Shown in pieces: positions 8,824 through 17,258 of a stretch of 64,000 nt of DNA. Under the pieces are notes generated by a model. The model did not search any database. It was not told the origin of the DNA and saw only the letters and a program-made list of their open reading frames with translations. The number at the start of each line of letters is the position of its first letter. Positions within the stretch are counted from its first letter, which is position 1. The DNA is from an uncultured Clostridia bacterium. GTDB lineage: Bacteria > Bacillota > Clostridia > Christensenellales > CAG-138. The position numbers and the translations under genes are program-made. The DNA is taken from assembly GCA_944366945.1 (NCBI GenBank), contig CALVWJ010000014.1, positions 1-64,000 on the forward strand, given 5' to 3'.

Positions 8824-8850
8824 AAAGCGGCGGGGGATCCCCGCCGCTTT
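8824..8850 (-). terminator. Terminator of the rubrerythrin gene
   Basis: A perfect 12-bp stem (AAAGCGGCGGGG / CCCCGCCGCTTT) closes a 3-nt loop 17 bases beyond the rubrerythrin stop. On the minus strand it ends in four T. Confidence 0.8.
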
Positions 8851-8866
8851 GATTTGCACAAGGTTC

Positions 8867-9412
8867 TTATTCGCCGAAGTACCGCTTGAGCAAGCCCTCA
8901 AACGCTTTGCCATGGCGGGCTTCGTCGCGGGCCATTTCATGCACGGTGTCATGGATGGCGTCGAGGTTCTGCGCCTTGGCCATTTTCGCAAGCTCGAACT
9001 TGCCTGCGGTTGCGCCGTTTTCGGCCTCAACGCGCATTTCGAGGTTCTTCTTGGTGGAATCGGTGACCACCTCGCCCAGCAGCTCCGCGAACTTCGCCGC
9101 ATGCTCCGCTTCTTCATAAGCCGCCTTCTCCCAGTAAAGGCCGATCTCCGGGTAGCCTTCGCGATGCGCAACGCGCGCCATCGCAAGGTACATGCCCACT
9201 TCGGTGCACTCGCCGGTGAAGTTGGCGCGCAGGCCTTCGATGATTGCGGGGTCAACGCCCTTGGCTACGCCAACCACATGCTCTGCCGCCCAATCCAGCT
9301 TCTTCTCATCCACGGGGACGAATTTGGACGCGGGCGCTTTGCACTGGGGGCAAGCTGCCGGGGGCTCGGAACCTTCGTGTACATAACCGCAAACTGTGCA
9401 ACGGAATTTCAT
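8867..9412 (-). CDS. rbr: Reverse rubrerythrin (N-terminal rubredoxin plus ferritin-like di-iron domain)
   Basis: The 181-residue protein detoxifies hydrogen peroxide in anaerobes. The rubredoxin centre is at the N terminus (CTVCG and CPQC, C5/C8/C21/C24), the reverse of the classical domain order. It is followed by a ferritin-like domain with the ExxH-type iron ligands in [33 protein letters not shown] and [12 protein letters not shown]. The ATG at 9412 is preferred over a TTG two codons upstream because AAGGAG then sits at normal spacing. It is divergent from a Crp/Fnr-type regulator with a palindrome between them. Confidence 0.92.
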   Translation of the reverse strand: MKFRCTVCGYVHEGSEPPAACPQCKAPASKFVPVDEKKLDWAAEHVVGVAKGVDPAIIEGLRANFTGECTEVGMYLAMARVAHREGYPEIGLYWEKAAYEEAEHAAKFAELLGEVVTDSTKKNLEMRVEAENGATAGKFELAKMAKAQNLDAIHDTVHEMARDEARHGKAFEGLLKRYFGE

Positions 9413-9472
9413 AATCAAGTTCTCCTTCCATTTATTCTCGGCTTTCGCCGTACTGTACTTTTGATTGGCCTT

Positions 9473-9513
9473 ATGATACCATGGGATTTCAGAAAAGTCT
9501 ATTGCAATTGCAA
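9473..9513 (-). promoter_or_regulatory. Rubrerythrin promoter with abutting 12-bp palindrome
   Basis: On the minus strand TAGACT (9496-9501) and TATCAT (9473-9478) are 17 bases apart. The perfect palindrome TTGCAATTGCAA (9502-9513) touches the -35 on its upstream side, where an activator of the divergent Crp/Fnr type could bind. Confidence 0.5.
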
Positions 9514-9531
9514 CAGTTTGGAGGAAATTTT

Positions 9532-10188
9532 ATGCAGCTTTCGAATACGGCGCTTTTTCAAGGCATCACGCAGGAAGAAATCGCGCGCATGCTGGCCTGC
9601 TTCCATGCGCGCACGGAGCGCTGCGCTGCGGGCGATACCGTGCGCACCTATGGCCATGGGCCCGAGGCTGTGGGCATCCTCAAAAGCGGCGCGCTTTCCA
9701 TTGAGCGCATGGAGCTCGACGGCGGCAGGACTCTGCTTGAATCCCTTGCGCCCGGCGGCATCTTCGGCGAAGTGCTCGCTTTTTCAAGCCTTGCGCACGA
9801 AAGCATGCTCGTGGTGGCCCACGCGCCTTCCGAGATCCTTTTCATCGATTATGCGCACATCCTCAAGCGCTGCGAGAAGGCCTGTGCCCATCACAGCCTG
9901 TTGGTAAGGAACGTGTTGCGGCTCGTTTCGGATAAAACCGTGCGCCTAAGCGAGCGCATCGAAGTGCTCAGCTGCCGCACCATCCGTGAAAAGCTCCTCT
10001 GCTACTTCGGCCTTTGCGCAGCGCAGGCGGGCGCGCGCTCGTTTACGCTACCCACCTCCTTAAGCGGCCTTGCCGAATACATCTGCGCGGACCGCAGCGC
10101 CATGATGCGCGAGCTGGGCCGCATGCGCGAAGCCGGCCTGGTGCAGACGGAAGGCCGGCGCATCACGCTGCCCGAAAAGCCTTTTTAG
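9532..10188 (+). CDS. Crp/Fnr-family transcriptional regulator
   Basis: The 218-residue protein has an N-terminal cyclic-nucleotide-binding-like beta barrel (about residues 5-125, with the GGIFGE turn) and a C-terminal winged helix (SLSGLAEYICADRSAMMRELGRM as the helix-turn-helix region). No Fnr-type cysteine cluster is present, so an iron-sulfur sensor is unlikely; the barrel lacks a clear cAMP-binding RxS motif, so the ligand is unknown. GGAGG precedes the ATG. Its divergence from rubrerythrin, with a shared palindrome, suggests it controls the oxidative-stress gene and itself. Its last bases overlap the convergent small membrane-protein gene. Confidence 0.85.
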   Translation: MQLSNTALFQGITQEEIARMLACFHARTERCAAGDTVRTYGHGPEAVGILKSGALSIERMELDGGRTLLESLAPGGIFGEVLAFSSLAHESMLVVAHAPSEILFIDYAHILKRCEKACAHHSLLVRNVLRLVSDKTVRLSERIEVLSCRTIREKLLCYFGLCAAQAGARSFTLPTSLSGLAEYICADRSAMMRELGRMREAGLVQTEGRRITLPEKPF

Positions 10189-10601
10189 CGCCCAAAGAGG
10201 CGGGAAAGCGGCTCCAGGATCGCGGAAAGCGAAGCGATGCTCTCATTGAGGCTTTCAAGATCGATGCCCTCGAGCACTTGAAGCGCGCGATCCAGGTCTG
10301 CAAGCCCGGTTTCGAGCCCGCGCATGGCCTCATCCATGCTATCGCTGCCCTTTTGCACGAGCGCGTCCACCCGCTCCGCCATCCCAACCACATCCACCGA
10401 AGCGAGCGCCCCGGCCGCCGCCTCCATCTCCGCAAGCGCGGCCGCCGCCTTCGGCAGCACAAAAAGCGCAAGCAGCGTCACCACTGCGGCCATGGCCGTA
10501 AGCGCGATCATCTGGATCTTCGCATACCGCCGCCGCGCCTCGCAGCTCTCCCGAATCGCCCGCAGCTCCTCCGCCGTGCTCATGCCAAGCATCTGTTCCA
10601 T
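10185..10601 (-). CDS. Small single-pass membrane protein with coiled coil
   Basis: This 138-residue protein is not recognised. It has a basic cytoplasmic N terminus (RESCEARRRYAK), one strong hydrophobic helix at about residues 29-52, and a long Ala/Leu/Asp-rich amphipathic tail that looks like a coiled coil or four-helix methyl-accepting-like segment. GGAAGGGAACA precedes the ATG. Its 3' end overlaps the convergent Crp/Fnr gene by four bases. It lies directly downstream of the LysR gene on the same strand (40-bp gap), so it may be co-transcribed with it. Confidence 0.6.
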   Translation of the reverse strand: MEQMLGMSTAEELRAIRESCEARRRYAKIQMIALTAMAAVVTLLALFVLPKAAAALAEMEAAAGALASVDVVGMAERVDALVQKGSDSMDEAMRGLETGLADLDRALQVLEGIDLESLNESIASLSAILEPLSRLFGR

Positions 10602-10641
10602 TGTTCCCCTTCCCCTTTCCGTCTTTTTTCCGTTTCCATTT

Positions 10642-11511
10642 TTATCCGATTTGCGCCCGCACATGCGCGACAAACAGCTTTGCCGCGCTCGAAAGCCGCG
10701 CATGCCGCGCCGTGGCAATGCCGATATCCCGGTGCTGCTGCAGGTCAAAGCGTTTCCATACCACGCGGTACCGGTTCATATCTGCAAGCAGCGAATGCAT
10801 CACGCTGATGCCAAGCCCGCTTTCCACCATGGAAAGGATCATATGGTCGCTGTTTACCTCATAGCGCACCTTCGGCGGGCTGGAAAGATGCGCAAGGAAA
10901 TTCGAAAGCTCGTTGTCCGTATCTTCCTTGAGCTTGATAAACGGCTCATCCTGCAGGCGCGCAATGGGAAAAACGCTGCTGCCTGCAAGCGGATGATCCG
11001 GCGGGAGTACCGCAACGAGCGTATCGCGCTTCAAAAAATGCGCCTGCAGATCCGTCATCGCCGGCAGGCTCACAAACCCGCAATCCACCTGCCCATGCTG
11101 GATCCAATCCTCGATTTCCGAATAATTCTCGCTGTTCATGAGCGTGAATTCGATGCCGGGGTACAGCTTTTGAAACGACACGAGCAGCGATGGAATCCAC
11201 ATGTTCGCCACACTCGTAAACGTGCCCACGCGGATGAGCCCCGTGTGCAGGCCGTGCAGCTCGTTCACGGTGAACTCCAGCTCCGCGCAGTCCGCCACGA
11301 TGGAACGCACCAGCGGCAGCAGGCGCAGCCCCTCCGAGCTGGCCGTTACGCCCGCGCGGCTGCGGTAAAGCAGCTCCACGCCCCATTCCTTTTCCAGATC
11401 CAGGATCATGCGGCTCACGGCGGATTGGGTGTACCCCATCTGTTCCGCTGCAAGGCTGATGCTGCCAAGCTCCACGGTCTTAAGCAGCGCGGCATATTTT
11501 TGCAGGCTCAT
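10642..11511 (-). CDS. LysR-family regulator, probable controller of ornithine catabolism
   Basis: The 289-residue protein has the classic LysR layout: an N-terminal winged helix (LAAEQMGYTQSAVSRMI as the recognition region, residues 20-37) followed by a periplasmic-binding-protein-like effector domain from about residue 90. It is transcribed divergently from the ornithine oxidation operon, with a 154-bp AT-rich gap between the two starts, the standard arrangement for LysR regulation of an adjacent pathway. The effector is inferred, not shown, to be ornithine or a pathway intermediate. The ribosome site is weak. Confidence 0.88.
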   Translation of the reverse strand: MSLQKYAALLKTVELGSISLAAEQMGYTQSAVSRMILDLEKEWGVELLYRSRAGVTASSEGLRLLPLVRSIVADCAELEFTVNELHGLHTGLIRVGTFTSVANMWIPSLLVSFQKLYPGIEFTLMNSENYSEIEDWIQHGQVDCGFVSLPAMTDLQAHFLKRDTLVAVLPPDHPLAGSSVFPIARLQDEPFIKLKEDTDNELSNFLAHLSSPPKVRYEVNSDHMILSMVESGLGISVMHSLLADMNRYRVVWKRFDLQQHRDIGIATARHARLSSAAKLFVAHVRAQIG

Positions 11512-11540
11512 TCATGCACCATTCCATTCTGTTTTTTCAT

Positions 11541-11589
11541 GTATAATATAAAAAACATTCGTTTGCGTAATATTATTGTGTATTATAAA
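11541..11589. promoter_or_regulatory. AT-rich divergent promoter/operator region (LysR vs ornithine operon)
   Basis: The interval is far richer in A and T than its surroundings. It holds -10-like hexamers on both strands (for example TATTAT and TATAAA at 11581-11589 rightward). An inverted repeat ATAATAT (11543-11549) / ATATTAT (11570-11576) could be the LysR binding site. Exact promoter boxes are ambiguous. Confidence 0.5.
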
Positions 11590-11665
11590 ATAAGGGAAAG
11601 AATTATGCAATGCCATTTTTTCTAGCACAGCAAACGAAATCGAATGGAAAGCGGAGGAACCAAGC

Positions 11666-12712
11666 ATGGAAAACATCAAAGTAGCAATCTGGGGCTTTGG
11701 CGCAATGGGCAGCGGCGTTGCCAAAGTGCTTCTCGGAAAAAAGGGCGTGGATATCACGGGCGTGTGCGACATCCACCCGGCGCGCGTGGGCAAGAGCATT
11801 TTTGAAGTGCTCGGCGTGGAGCGCGGCGCGCGGGCGGATGTATTCGTTTCGCCGGACATCGAAACCGTCGTCGGGAAGGATAAGTGCGATCTTTGCATCA
11901 TCGCAACGGACTCCTTCACGGCCAAAGTATTCCCGAAGATCAAGCTCGTTGTGGAAAAGGGCGTGAACGTCATCACCTCCGCGGAGGAAATGAGCTACCC
12001 CCGCGCGCAGCAGCCCGAGCTTGCTGCCGAAATGGACCGCCTTGCCAAGGAAAACGGCGTATCCATCTTGGGCACAGGCATCAACCCGGGCCTCATGATG
12101 GACCTGCTTGCGATCTGCCTTTCCGGCTGCATGACGGATGTGGAATCCGTGCAGTGCCGCCGCGTGAACAGCCTCTCCCCCTTCGGCCCCGCCGTTATGG
12201 AGGAGCAGGGCGTTGGCCTTACGGTAGAAGCGTTTGAAAAGGGCGTTGCGGATGGCACGCTCGCAGGCCATGTTGGCTTTGCGGAATCCGTTGGCATGAT
12301 CGCGGAAGCGCTCGGCTGGAAGATCGACAAATTCGAGCAGCAGATGAAGCCCATCGTCACCACGGTGGACCGCAAGTCCCCCTATGGGTTCGCCAAGGCG
12401 GGCGACGTTGCGGGCGTCAACATGACCGGCCAGGGCTACGTGGACGGCGAGGTGAAGATCGACATGATCCACCCGCAGCAGATCGAGCCCGAAATGGAAG
12501 GCACGCACACCGGCGACTACATCGTGCTCAAGGGCAGCCCCAACGTGAACATGGCCATCAATCCCGAGGTGGATGGCGGCATCGGCACCATTGCGATGAT
12601 CGTGAACATGATCCCGCATGTGATCAATGCGCGCCCCGGCCTCAAGACCATGCTCGACCTGCCTGTGCCGCGCGCCATCATGGGCGACTTTAGGGATTAT
12701 ATTGAAAAATAA
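11666..12712 (+). CDS. ord: 2,4-diaminopentanoate dehydrogenase
   Basis: The 348-residue NAD(P)-dependent enzyme oxidatively deaminates (2R,4S)-2,4-diaminopentanoate to 2-amino-4-oxopentanoate, the step after ornithine aminomutase. The N terminus is a Rossmann fold (VAIWGFGAMGSGVAKVL, residues 6-22) of the dihydrodipicolinate reductase-like type, and the ILGTGINPGLMMD segment is typical of the family. AGCGGAGG precedes the ATG. It is the first gene of the six-gene ornithine operon, immediately followed by both thiolase subunits, which fixes the assignment well. Confidence 0.92.
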   Translation: MENIKVAIWGFGAMGSGVAKVLLGKKGVDITGVCDIHPARVGKSIFEVLGVERGARADVFVSPDIETVVGKDKCDLCIIATDSFTAKVFPKIKLVVEKGVNVITSAEEMSYPRAQQPELAAEMDRLAKENGVSILGTGINPGLMMDLLAICLSGCMTDVESVQCRRVNSLSPFGPAVMEEQGVGLTVEAFEKGVADGTLAGHVGFAESVGMIAEALGWKIDKFEQQMKPIVTTVDRKSPYGFAKAGDVAGVNMTGQGYVDGEVKIDMIHPQQIEPEMEGTHTGDYIVLKGSPNVNMAINPEVDGGIGTIAMIVNMIPHVINARPGLKTMLDLPVPRAIMGDFRDYIEK

Positions 12713-12764
12713 GGGCGCTGCATTTTACGCAAACAGCACGCAATAAGGATGGAAAGGAATTGCC

Positions 12765-13073
12765 ATGGCTAAGAAAAACGACTGGGTCCGCATCCACAGG
12801 AATGTGCTCGAACCCGAACAGCGCACCGGCAAGCTGCCGGAGGATACCAAAAAGGTGCCGCTTGAAATGTGGGTCAAGGGCCGCCTTCAGAATGAAACCG
12901 CCGAGCTGGGCGACGAGGTGACGGTGATTACCGCCGTGGGCCGCACGGAGCACGGGAAGCTGATCGAGGTAAACCCCTGCTATGCGCTTAATTACGGCGC
13001 GTTCGTCCCCGAAATCCTCGAGATGGATGCATCGCTGCGCAATGCGCTCTTTGGAGGTGAAGCAAATGATTAA
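12765..13073 (+). CDS. ortA: 2-amino-4-oxopentanoate thiolase, small subunit
   Basis: The 102-residue protein matches OrtA, the small subunit of the PLP-dependent thiolase that cleaves 2-amino-4-oxopentanoate with CoA to acetyl-CoA and D-alanine. The DWVRIHRNVLEPEQR opening and the hydrophilic body are characteristic. Its stop overlaps the ortB start by eight bases, which couples translation of the two subunits in equal amounts. GGAAAGGA precedes the ATG. Confidence 0.9.
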   Translation: MAKKNDWVRIHRNVLEPEQRTGKLPEDTKKVPLEMWVKGRLQNETAELGDEVTVITAVGRTEHGKLIEVNPCYALNYGAFVPEILEMDASLRNALFGGEAND

Positions 13074-14490
13074 CGGCATGATCGTGGATCGGAGCTATGC
13101 GGCCGTCACCGGGCGCAAAAATGCGATTATTGAAAAGGCCATGGGCGTGGATTACAGCCGTTATGAATCCGGCTCCATCGCGTTCGACTATGAGGCCATG
13201 ATGAACGGCACGGGCTACTCGCTCGAGGACCACATCCGCATCCAGCGGGAATACAACGTGGGCAACACGCCCATCTTCGAGCTGCACAACCTCACCGCGC
13301 TCGCCCGCAAATATGCAAAGCCCGGCAAGGGCGCGCGCATCTTCGTGAAGGATGAAGCCTCCAACCCGGCGGGCAGCTTTAAGGAGCGCCGCGCCGCAAC
13401 GAGCGTCTACCATGCGAAAAAGCTCGGCTACAAGGGCGTGATCGCCGCAACGAGCGGCAACTACGGCGCAGCCGTAGCCTCCCAGGCCGCCATGCAGGGC
13501 TTGAAATGCATCATCGTGCAGGAATGCTACGATTCCAAGGCCAGCGGCCAGCCCGAAATCATCGAGAAGGCGCGCAAGTGCGAGGCGCTCGGCGCGGAGG
13601 TGCTTCAGCTCTCCGTTGGCCCCGAGCTGTTCTATGAAGTGCTGATGATGCTGGAGGACACAGGCTATTTCAACGCTTCGCTCTATTCCGCGTTCGGCGT
13701 GGGCGGCGTGGAGACGCTCGGCTTTGAGCTCGGCCATCAGTTCAAGGAACGCTATGGCCGCAACCCGGACGTAGTGGTCTGCGCAAATGCGGGCGGCGGC
13801 AACCTAACCGGCACCGCACGCGGCCTCAAGAAAGCCGGCTGCAACGCGCAGGTCGTGGCTGCATCGGTGGACCTTTCCGGCCTCAGCATGGCAAGCGACA
13901 CGCAGTTCAACCGCAAATCCTTCACCACGGCGCACACCGGCTTCGGCGTGCCCTATGCGACCGACCCGGATCACAGCGATGTGCCGCGCAGCGCGGCGCG
14001 CCCGCTCCGCTATATGGACCGCTATGTCACCGTCAAGCAGGGCGAAGTGTTCTACATCACCGAAGCGCTCGCCACGCTTGAGGGCATGGAAAAAGGCCCC
14101 GCAGGCAACACGAGCCTTGCCGCGGCGTTCTCCCTCGCCCAGGAGCTGGACAAAGACGCGATCATCGTTGCCCAGGAAACCGAGTATACCGGCGCGGGCA
14201 AGCACATCCAGCCGCAGCTCGCGTTCGCGCGGCAGAACGGCATCGAGCTCTGCTTCGGCGATCCGGCCACGGAAATCCCGGGCACGAACATCGTGTTCCC
14301 GGCGGATCCTTCGCTCCTGCGCGCGCGCGATGCGGACCTTGACCACATGCGCGCTTCGCTGATCCGGCGCCAGGCGTCCCACGCAAAAGGGCCCATCACT
14401 GAAGCGGACATCGCATATTTAATGGAGGAAACGCGCGCCTCCCGCGCTTTTGTGGAGGAAGTGCTCCAAAAGCTCAACCAGAAGAACTGA
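13066..14490 (+). CDS. ortB: 2-amino-4-oxopentanoate thiolase, PLP-binding large subunit
   Basis: The 474-residue subunit has a fold-type II PLP domain related to threonine synthase and cysteine synthase. The Schiff-base lysine lies in NPAGSFKERRA, the phosphate loop in TSGNYGAAVAS, and a glycine-rich ANAGGGNLTG segment follows. With OrtA it performs CoA-dependent thiolysis of 2-amino-4-oxopentanoate. The ATG at 13066 follows TTTGGAGGTG inside the end of ortA; the frame is open further upstream but without a better site. The end of the gene is followed by a hairpin before oraS. Confidence 0.92.
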   Translation: MINGMIVDRSYAAVTGRKNAIIEKAMGVDYSRYESGSIAFDYEAMMNGTGYSLEDHIRIQREYNVGNTPIFELHNLTALARKYAKPGKGARIFVKDEASNPAGSFKERRAATSVYHAKKLGYKGVIAATSGNYGAAVASQAAMQGLKCIIVQECYDSKASGQPEIIEKARKCEALGAEVLQLSVGPELFYEVLMMLEDTGYFNASLYSAFGVGGVETLGFELGHQFKERYGRNPDVVVCANAGGGNLTGTARGLKKAGCNAQVVAASVDLSGLSMASDTQFNRKSFTTAHTGFGVPYATDPDHSDVPRSAARPLRYMDRYVTVKQGEVFYITEALATLEGMEKGPAGNTSLAAAFSLAQELDKDAIIVAQETEYTGAGKHIQPQLAFARQNGIELCFGDPATEIPGTNIVFPADPSLLRARDADLDHMRASLIRRQASHAKGPITEADIAYLMEETRASRAFVEEVLQKLNQKN

Positions 14491-14508
14491 CTTTATCTAA
14501 GCCGCACG

Positions 14509-14530
14509 GGGGAAGGCGCAGCTTTTCCCC
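14509..14530 (+). other. Intercistronic hairpin between ortB and oraS
   Basis: GGGGAA (14509-14514) pairs with TTCCCC (14525-14530), and flanking GCAC/GTGC bases could extend it. No T tract follows, so it is more likely an RNA-processing or stability element than a terminator. Confidence 0.5.
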
Positions 14531-14575
14531 GCCCGGTGCAAACGGACACGAAAAACCAGGAGGGATCGAATCAAC

Positions 14576-14926
14576 ATGAAACGGGCAGACGATTACCAGG
14601 AAAGGCGCGCGCATCTTGCAAACCTTTCCGATGCAGAGCTCGAGCAGCGCTTCTGGGCGCTGGCAGAGCAGATTACCGAGCCGCTTCTCAAGATGGGCTA
14701 CGAATATACTTCCCCTTCCATTGAGCGCAGCGTGCTGCTGCGCATGGGCTTCTCGTCCATCGAAGCGAAGCACATCGTGGATGGCTGCGTGGAGCGGCAT
14801 TTGATCGCCCACGGGGCAGGCAACGTGGTTTACCGCCTTGCCAAGGCGCAGGGCACGGATGTGCGCACGGCAGGGCTTGCGCTCTGCGAGGACCGGCTTT
14901 GGGATGAAGCCGCGGCGCAGTTTTAA
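14576..14926 (+). CDS. oraS: D-ornithine 4,5-aminomutase, small subunit
   Basis: The 116-residue protein corresponds to OraS, the small partner of the adenosylcobalamin- and PLP-dependent mutase that shifts the delta-amino group of D-ornithine to C4. The DDYQERRAHLANLSDAEL opening and the YEYTSPSIERSVLLRMGF stretch are recognisable. AGGAGGGATCG precedes the ATG. The oraE gene starts 12 bases after its stop. Confidence 0.92.
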   Translation: MKRADDYQERRAHLANLSDAELEQRFWALAEQITEPLLKMGYEYTSPSIERSVLLRMGFSSIEAKHIVDGCVERHLIAHGAGNVVYRLAKAQGTDVRTAGLALCEDRLWDEAAAQF

Positions 14927-14938
14927 CGGAGGTGCAGC

Positions 14939-17161
14939 ATGAGCGATTATAAGCTTGACCCAAATCAGAACATCGACATTTCCGAGATCCTCAAGGACCT
15001 TGAACATTACCGCCCGCGCAGGCGCGGCTGGACCTGGCGCGAACCCGCCCCCGGCATCAAGATGGGGCCGTTTGAATACCAAGATTGCTCCAAGCCGCTC
15101 AAGAATTCCGTTCCCCTGCCGCCGGCGCATTACTTTGACGACATTGACCCCCAGCCGATGCCCGTGATCACCACGGAGATCGCCTCCGGCCGCTTTGAGG
15201 ATGATATCCGCCGCATGCGCATGGCCGCGCACCATGGCGCGGACCACATCATGGTCATCCGCACTGCCGGGCAGAGCCACTTTGACGGCCTCATCGAAGG
15301 CACGCCCCAGGGCATGGGCGGCGTCCCCATCACGCGCAAGCAGGTGCGCGCGCAGCGCAAAGCGCTCGACATGATCGAGGATGAAGTCGGAAGGCCCATC
15401 AATTACCACAGCTATGTTTCCGGCGTTGCCGGGCCGGATATCGCCGTGATGTTCGCCGAAGAGGGCGTAAACGGCGTGCACCAGGATCCGCAGTATAACG
15501 TGCTTTACCGCAACATCAACATGGCGCGCTCCTTTGTGGACGCCTGCGAATCCAAAAAGCTCATCGCCTGGGCGGGCATGGCGCAGATCGACGGCGCGCA
15601 CAACGCCAACGCCACCGCGCGCGAGGCCTGGAAGGTCATGCCGGAGCTGATGGTGCAGCACGGCATCAACGCCATCTTCTCCTCCAAGGTCGGCATCAAC
15701 AAAAAGAACATCTGCCTTTCCACCGTGCCGCCCACGGCGACGCCCGCGCCCTGCGTGCACATGGACCTTCCCTATGCGGTGGCGCTGCGCGATCTGTTCC
15801 ATGAATACCGCATGCGCGCGCAGATGAACACCAAATACATCGAATCCTCCACCCGCGAGGCTACGGTGACCCACGTGCTCAACATGCTCATCTCCAAGCT
15901 CACGAGCGCGGACATTCAATCCACCATCACGCCGGACGAAGGCCGCAACGTGCCCTGGCACATCTACAACATCGAGGCCTGCGACACGGCCAAGCAGGCG
16001 CTTGTGGGCATGGATGGCCTCATGGATATGGTGGAGCTCAAAAAGGGTGGCTACCTGCGCGAAAAGGCCCGCGAGCTCAAGGAGCGCGCGATCCTCTTCA
16101 TGGAAGAGATGGTTGAGGCAGGCGGTTACTTTGCGGCGGTGGAAGCTGGCATGTTCGTGGACAGCGGCCTTTACCCCGAGCGCAACGGGGACGGCATCGC
16201 GCGCAAGCTGGCAGGCGGCATCGGCGCAGGCACGATCTATAAGCGCGAGGCCGATTACATGGCGCCCGTTACCGCGCATTACGGCTACAACAACATCGCC
16301 CAATACGGCGCTGCCAACCCATCCGACCTCATTGGCGGCTGCACGCTCGAATGCCCGGAGAAGATCGTCTACATCGACGAGCTGGACGAAGAGGACAACT
16401 GCAACGTGCGCATGGCCGAGGTGAAGGAATTCGCGCAGCCGGGCGCCAAGATGATCCGCCCCGAAATGGAGTGGCTCGCGGATGGAACGGTGATGCTCAC
16501 GATGTTCTTCCCTGCGGAAAAGCACATCGCGGAAGCCGCAGCGCTCGAATGCGCAAAGCGCATGAACCTTACGGACTGCGAAGTGATTTCCAAGGAAATC
16601 ATGCACGGCGCGGAAGGCACGCGCATCGAACTCAAGGGCAAGGTTCCCTTCGCCATCGAGATCGACAAGCTCGTGATCCCCGAAGAGCCGGACGTGATGA
16701 GCGATGATGAGATCCGCGCGGACATCGAGCGCAAGCCCATGCGCGTGGTATGCGGCACGGTCGGCGAGGATGAGCACTCCGTCGGCCTGCGCGAAATCAT
16801 CGATATCAAGCACGGCGGCATCGAAAAATACGGCATCGAGGTGCATTACCTTGGCACCTCCGTCCCGCCGGAGAAGCTGGTCAACGCTGCCATCGAGCTC
16901 AACGCGGACGCCATGCTGGCCTCCACCATCATCAGCCATGACGATATCCATTATAAGAATATCGCCAAGATCAACCGCATCGCCACCGAAATGGGCGTGC
17001 GGGATAAGCTGATCTTCGTGGCGGGCGGCACGCAGGTTGCCTCCGCGCAGGCGCGCGCCAACGGCGCGGATGAAGGCTTTGGCCGCGGCAGCCGCGGGCA
17101 CCACGTTGCCACCTTCCTGGTGAAGCGCCGCCGCGAACTCGAAGCGGAAGGCAAAATGTAA
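14939..17161 (+). CDS. oraE: D-ornithine 4,5-aminomutase, large B12/PLP subunit
   Basis: The 740-residue subunit contains a TIM-barrel PLP domain and a C-terminal cobalamin-binding Rossmann domain. The base-off B12 motif is D611-E-H613-S-V-G, with H613 as the expected cobalt ligand, followed by LGTSVPPEK and GGTQVAS as the other B12 contacts. K624, eleven residues after the ligand histidine, fits the lysine that holds PLP in the resting C. sticklandii enzyme (K629 there, from memory). With OraS it makes 2,4-diaminopentanoate from D-ornithine. Start ATG follows GGAGGTGCAGC. A long hairpin separates it from the reactivase-like gene. Confidence 0.96.
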   Translation: MSDYKLDPNQNIDISEILKDLEHYRPRRRGWTWREPAPGIKMGPFEYQDCSKPLKNSVPLPPAHYFDDIDPQPMPVITTEIASGRFEDDIRRMRMAAHHGADHIMVIRTAGQSHFDGLIEGTPQGMGGVPITRKQVRAQRKALDMIEDEVGRPINYHSYVSGVAGPDIAVMFAEEGVNGVHQDPQYNVLYRNINMARSFVDACESKKLIAWAGMAQIDGAHNANATAREAWKVMPELMVQHGINAIFSSKVGINKKNICLSTVPPTATPAPCVHMDLPYAVALRDLFHEYRMRAQMNTKYIESSTREATVTHVLNMLISKLTSADIQSTITPDEGRNVPWHIYNIEACDTAKQALVGMDGLMDMVELKKGGYLREKARELKERAILFMEEMVEAGGYFAAVEAGMFVDSGLYPERNGDGIARKLAGGIGAGTIYKREADYMAPVTAHYGYNNIAQYGAANPSDLIGGCTLECPEKIVYIDELDEEDNCNVRMAEVKEFAQPGAKMIRPEMEWLADGTVMLTMFFPAEKHIAEAAALECAKRMNLTDCEVISKEIMHGAEGTRIELKGKVPFAIEIDKLVIPEEPDVMSDDEIRADIERKPMRVVCGTVGEDEHSVGLREIIDIKHGGIEKYGIEVHYLGTSVPPEKLVNAAIELNADAMLASTIISHDDIHYKNIAKINRIATEMGVRDKLIFVAGGTQVASAQARANGADEGFGRGSRGHHVATFLVKRRRELEAEGKM

Positions 17162-17169
17162 AACCTAAA

Positions 17170-17223
17170 GCGGAACGCTTCCCGCCGCTGCGCACCTAAG
17201 GCGGCGGGAAACGTTTGTTCCGC
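17170..17223 (+). other. Large two-part hairpin between oraE and the glmL-like gene
   Basis: An outer 7-bp stem (GCGGAAC / GTTCCGC) encloses a perfect 10-bp inner stem (TTCCCGCCGC / GCGGCGGGAA). No T run follows, arguing against simple termination. It could set different mRNA levels for the mutase and its reactivase. Confidence 0.6.
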
Positions 17224-17258
17224 AGCAAATCGAACGATTTCGAAGGGAAACAAACCAT

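Noticed and set aside
8471..9907. A 478-codon plus-strand open frame after mutY
   Set aside because: It runs antisense through the rubrerythrin gene and across two terminators, with no ribosome site.
14474..17104. An 876-codon minus-strand open frame
   Set aside because: It is antisense to oraS/oraE, which have clear catalytic motifs; long antisense frames are expected at this GC content.
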